From Phocaeicola sp. (GTDB taxonomy: Bacteria; Bacteroidota; Bacteroidia; Bacteroidales; Bacteroidaceae), in contig JAHHQV010000077.1 in assembly GCA_020026175.1 (NCBI GenBank), positions 1 to 9,503 of the forward strand: a stretch of DNA of 9,503 nucleotides, read 5' to 3'. Positions 8,367 through 9,503 of this stretch are shown here, piece by piece. The translations under genes and the position numbers were made by a program. A model generated the notes under the pieces. The model was not told where the DNA came from, did no database searches, and saw nothing but the letters and a program-made list of their open reading frames with translations. The stretch's first letter is position 1. Each line of letters starts with the position of its first letter.

Positions 8367-9317
8367 ATGAAAAGAACAGGTGTTTTTAAGAAGTTTTTTT
8401 TAGCTGTAAGTTTTTTGGCTTTGGCTGTCTATGCAAATGCACAGTATAATAATGACTGGCATGACCTTAAGGGGGAACTGAATTTTTATGTTACAAATGA
8501 TATGGGACGAAATGGATACTACGAACAGAAACCTATAGCAGAACTTATGGGGAGGATGGCTGAAGAAATAGGACCCGAATGTGTCTTTGCAGTTGGTGAC
8601 ATACATCATTTTGAAGGAGTAAGAAGCGTTCAAGACCCTTTGTGGACAACTAACTTCGAAAATATATACACTCATCCAGAACTCATGATTCCGTGGTATC
8701 CTGTATTAGGGAACCACGAGTATAGAGGATCTACACAGGCTGTTATCGACTATGCAGATATCAGCAGAAGATGGGAAATGCCGGCACGATACTATTCAAA
8801 GGTCTTCAACGAGAAAGGTACAAGCATACGTTTCATTCTGTTGGATACCTCTCCTCTCATCAGCAAGTATAGAAATGACAGCATAAAATATCCTGATGCA
8901 TGTAAACAAAATCTTCAGGAACAGATTGACTGGCTTGAAAATGAACTAAAGAAAGCCAAAGAGAACTGGATTGTTGTGATGGGACATCATCCTATATATG
9001 CGCAGACTCCGAAAAACGAAAGCGAACGCAAAGACATGCAGAAACTTGTAGACCCTATATTGCGCAAATACAACGTTGACATGTATATATGTGGTCATAT
9101 ACATAATTTCCAGCACATTCGTAAGAATGGAAGTGATATAGACTATATAGTAAATTCTGCCGCTGCTTTGAGCAGAAAAGTTAGTGAGACAGAAGGAACC
9201 CGTTTCTGTAGTCCTGAACCAGGATATTCTGTCATAACTTTGAATCAGAATGAACTAAAGCTGAGTATGATAGACAAGAAAGGTACAGTTATATATACTA
9301 TAAATAGAACTAAGTAG
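8367..9317 (+). CDS. Exported metallophosphoesterase, purple/tartrate-resistant acid phosphatase-like
   Basis: This 316-residue enzyme should hydrolyse phosphomonoesters in the periplasm with a two-metal centre. A signal peptide with a basic start (MKRTGVFKK) ends at ANA (residue 25) with no lipobox. The metallophosphoesterase motifs occur in order: D45 in NDMG, D78 in GDIHH, N116 and H117 in GNHE, H207 in GHHP, and H244 and H246 in GHIHN. The segments PWYPVLGNHEYRG, ISRRWEMPARYY, WLENELKKAKENWIVVMGHH and YICGHIHNFQH resemble mammalian tartrate-resistant acid phosphatase closely, including its spacing, and the length fits that family. One departure: purple acid phosphatases have GDxxY with a tyrosine bound to ferric iron, while here the fifth position is H81, so the protein probably is not purple and may use other metals. 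It sits 21 nt after the receptor gene, implying co-transcription. The exact substrate is unknown; an organophosphate linked to the receptor is a reasonable guess. Confidence 0.92.
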   Translation: MKRTGVFKKFFLAVSFLALAVYANAQYNNDWHDLKGELNFYVTNDMGRNGYYEQKPIAELMGRMAEEIGPECVFAVGDIHHFEGVRSVQDPLWTTNFENIYTHPELMIPWYPVLGNHEYRGSTQAVIDYADISRRWEMPARYYSKVFNEKGTSIRFILLDTSPLISKYRNDSIKYPDACKQNLQEQIDWLENELKKAKENWIVVMGHHPIYAQTPKNESERKDMQKLVDPILRKYNVDMYICGHIHNFQHIRKNGSDIDYIVNSAAALSRKVSETEGTRFCSPEPGYSVITLNQNELKLSMIDKKGTVIYTINRTK

Positions 9318-9352
9318 ACCTTTAGAAAATAAAACTGATATAGTTGTTTTTG

Positions 9353-9444
9353 GTTTATCACGTTCGTGATAAACATTCATCACTGCAGTGATAAGCATTC
9401 CTCACGGACGTGATAAGCATTCATCACATTCGTGAGGAATGCTT
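9353..9444. repeat. Palindrome array with exact 22-bp period
   Basis: Three 18-bp copies fitting GTGATAARCATTCMTCAC start at 9366, 9388 and 9410, and a fourth GTGA starts at 9432, giving an exact 22-bp period. Read another way, four palindromic cores ATCAC-N4-GTGAT sit at 9357-9370, 9379-9392, 9401-9414 and 9423-9436, with variable centres GTTC, TGCA, GGAC and ATTC. They are joined by eight-base linkers AAACATTC, AAGCATTC and AAGCATTC; after the last core the linker returns inverted as GAATGCTT (9437-9444). The first core extends to a 10-bp stem (9353-9362 with 9365-9374). No T-run follows on either strand. Candidates are a set of dimer-binding operator sites two helical turns apart, an iteron-like array, a REP-like dispersed element, or a structured 3' end. 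The repeat structure is certain; the function is not known. Confidence 0.9.
9393..9444. repeat. Long-range 14-bp inverted repeat forming a large hairpin
   Basis: AAGCATTCCTCACG (9393-9406) is the exact reverse complement of CGTGAGGAATGCTT (9431-9444). Inside it, GTGAT (9410-9414) pairs with ATCAC (9423-9427) around an eight-base loop, so most of 9393-9444 can fold as one hairpin interrupted by a short G-T/A-C imperfection. The two bases by which these outer arms differ from the array consensus (C at 9401, G at 9436) are complementary to each other, which argues that this pairing has been kept or arose by copying. It could protect the 3' end of the phosphatase transcript, but it lacks the T-run of an intrinsic terminator. 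Confidence 0.75.
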
Positions 9445-9503
9445 TACTGGAAAAGATTATGTTCTGGCAGATGGAACAATTATTAAACCTGGTGAAAAGA
9501 AAG
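9395..9503 (+). CDS. Possible start-less coding fragment running off the right edge
   Basis: From the TAA at 9392-9394 this frame stays open to the end of the window. After the array it reads FTGKDYVLADGTIIKPGEK, which looks like genuine soluble protein: 15 of the 18 codons from 9449 to 9502 begin with a purine. There is no ATG in the frame; the only alternative start seen is GTG at 9410, inside the repeats, which would give an unlikely N-terminus. The array may therefore have replaced or interrupted the 5' end of a gene, or the real start may use something not recognised. A competing reading is an ATG at 9459 in another frame (MFWQMEQLLNLVKRK) preceded by GGAAAAG, which has weaker coding character. 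The product is not recognised. Confidence 0.3.

Noticed and set aside
9353..9444. Reading the array as a CRISPR
   Set aside because: The period is 22 bp with only four-base variable parts; CRISPR spacers are far longer and no cas gene is present.
9353..9444. Reading the array as an intrinsic terminator
   Set aside because: The hairpins are strong but no T-run follows on either strand, in contrast to the textbook terminator at 5382-5423.

Overview
The window looks like a stretch of chromosome from a member of the Bacteroidota, most likely order Bacteroidales. The evidence is a SusC/SusD-type outer-membrane pair, a second TonB-dependent receptor with an N-terminal carboxypeptidase-regulatory-like domain, a lipoprotein with an acidic export signal just after its lipid-anchored cysteine, an AT-rich composition, and a TAnnTTTG-type -7 promoter element. 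Species cannot be told from the sequence. All four confident genes lie on the + strand and cover almost the whole window.

Region 1 (1-5423) is a two-gene susC-susD operon. The susC-like gene (58-3438) makes a TonB-dependent outer-membrane transporter. The susD-like gene (3460-5352), 21 nt downstream, makes its surface lipoprotein lid. A very strong intrinsic terminator (5382-5423) closes the unit. No glycoside hydrolase, peptidase or sigma/anti-sigma gene lies inside the window, so the substrate is not revealed. The annotated N-terminus of SusC is abnormally short: its signal peptide has no basic n-region, and the missing part seems to sit in another reading frame just upstream, which points to a frameshift, an assembly edge or a rearranged 5' end.

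Region 2 (5424-9317) is a separate operon. A -7-like element (5500-5507) precedes a TIGR01782-like TonB-dependent receptor (5529-8345). It is followed after 21 nt by an exported metallophosphoesterase of the tartrate-resistant/purple acid phosphatase type (8367-9317). A periplasmic phosphatase paired with an outer-membrane transporter suggests uptake and dephosphorylation of an organophosphate; this is inference. All but one of the metal ligands of purple acid phosphatases can be matched, but the tyrosine that gives those enzymes their colour is replaced by histidine (GDIHH).

Region 3 (9318-9503) is non-coding or only partly coding. It holds a compact array of palindromes with an exact 22-bp period (ATCAC-N4-GTGAT cores joined by an AAGCATTC-like linker), ending in an inverted copy of the linker, so that its right half can fold into a long hairpin. 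The array is not followed by a T-run, so it is not a classical terminator. A coding-like open frame without an obvious start begins in the array and runs off the window. This array is the least explained element here.
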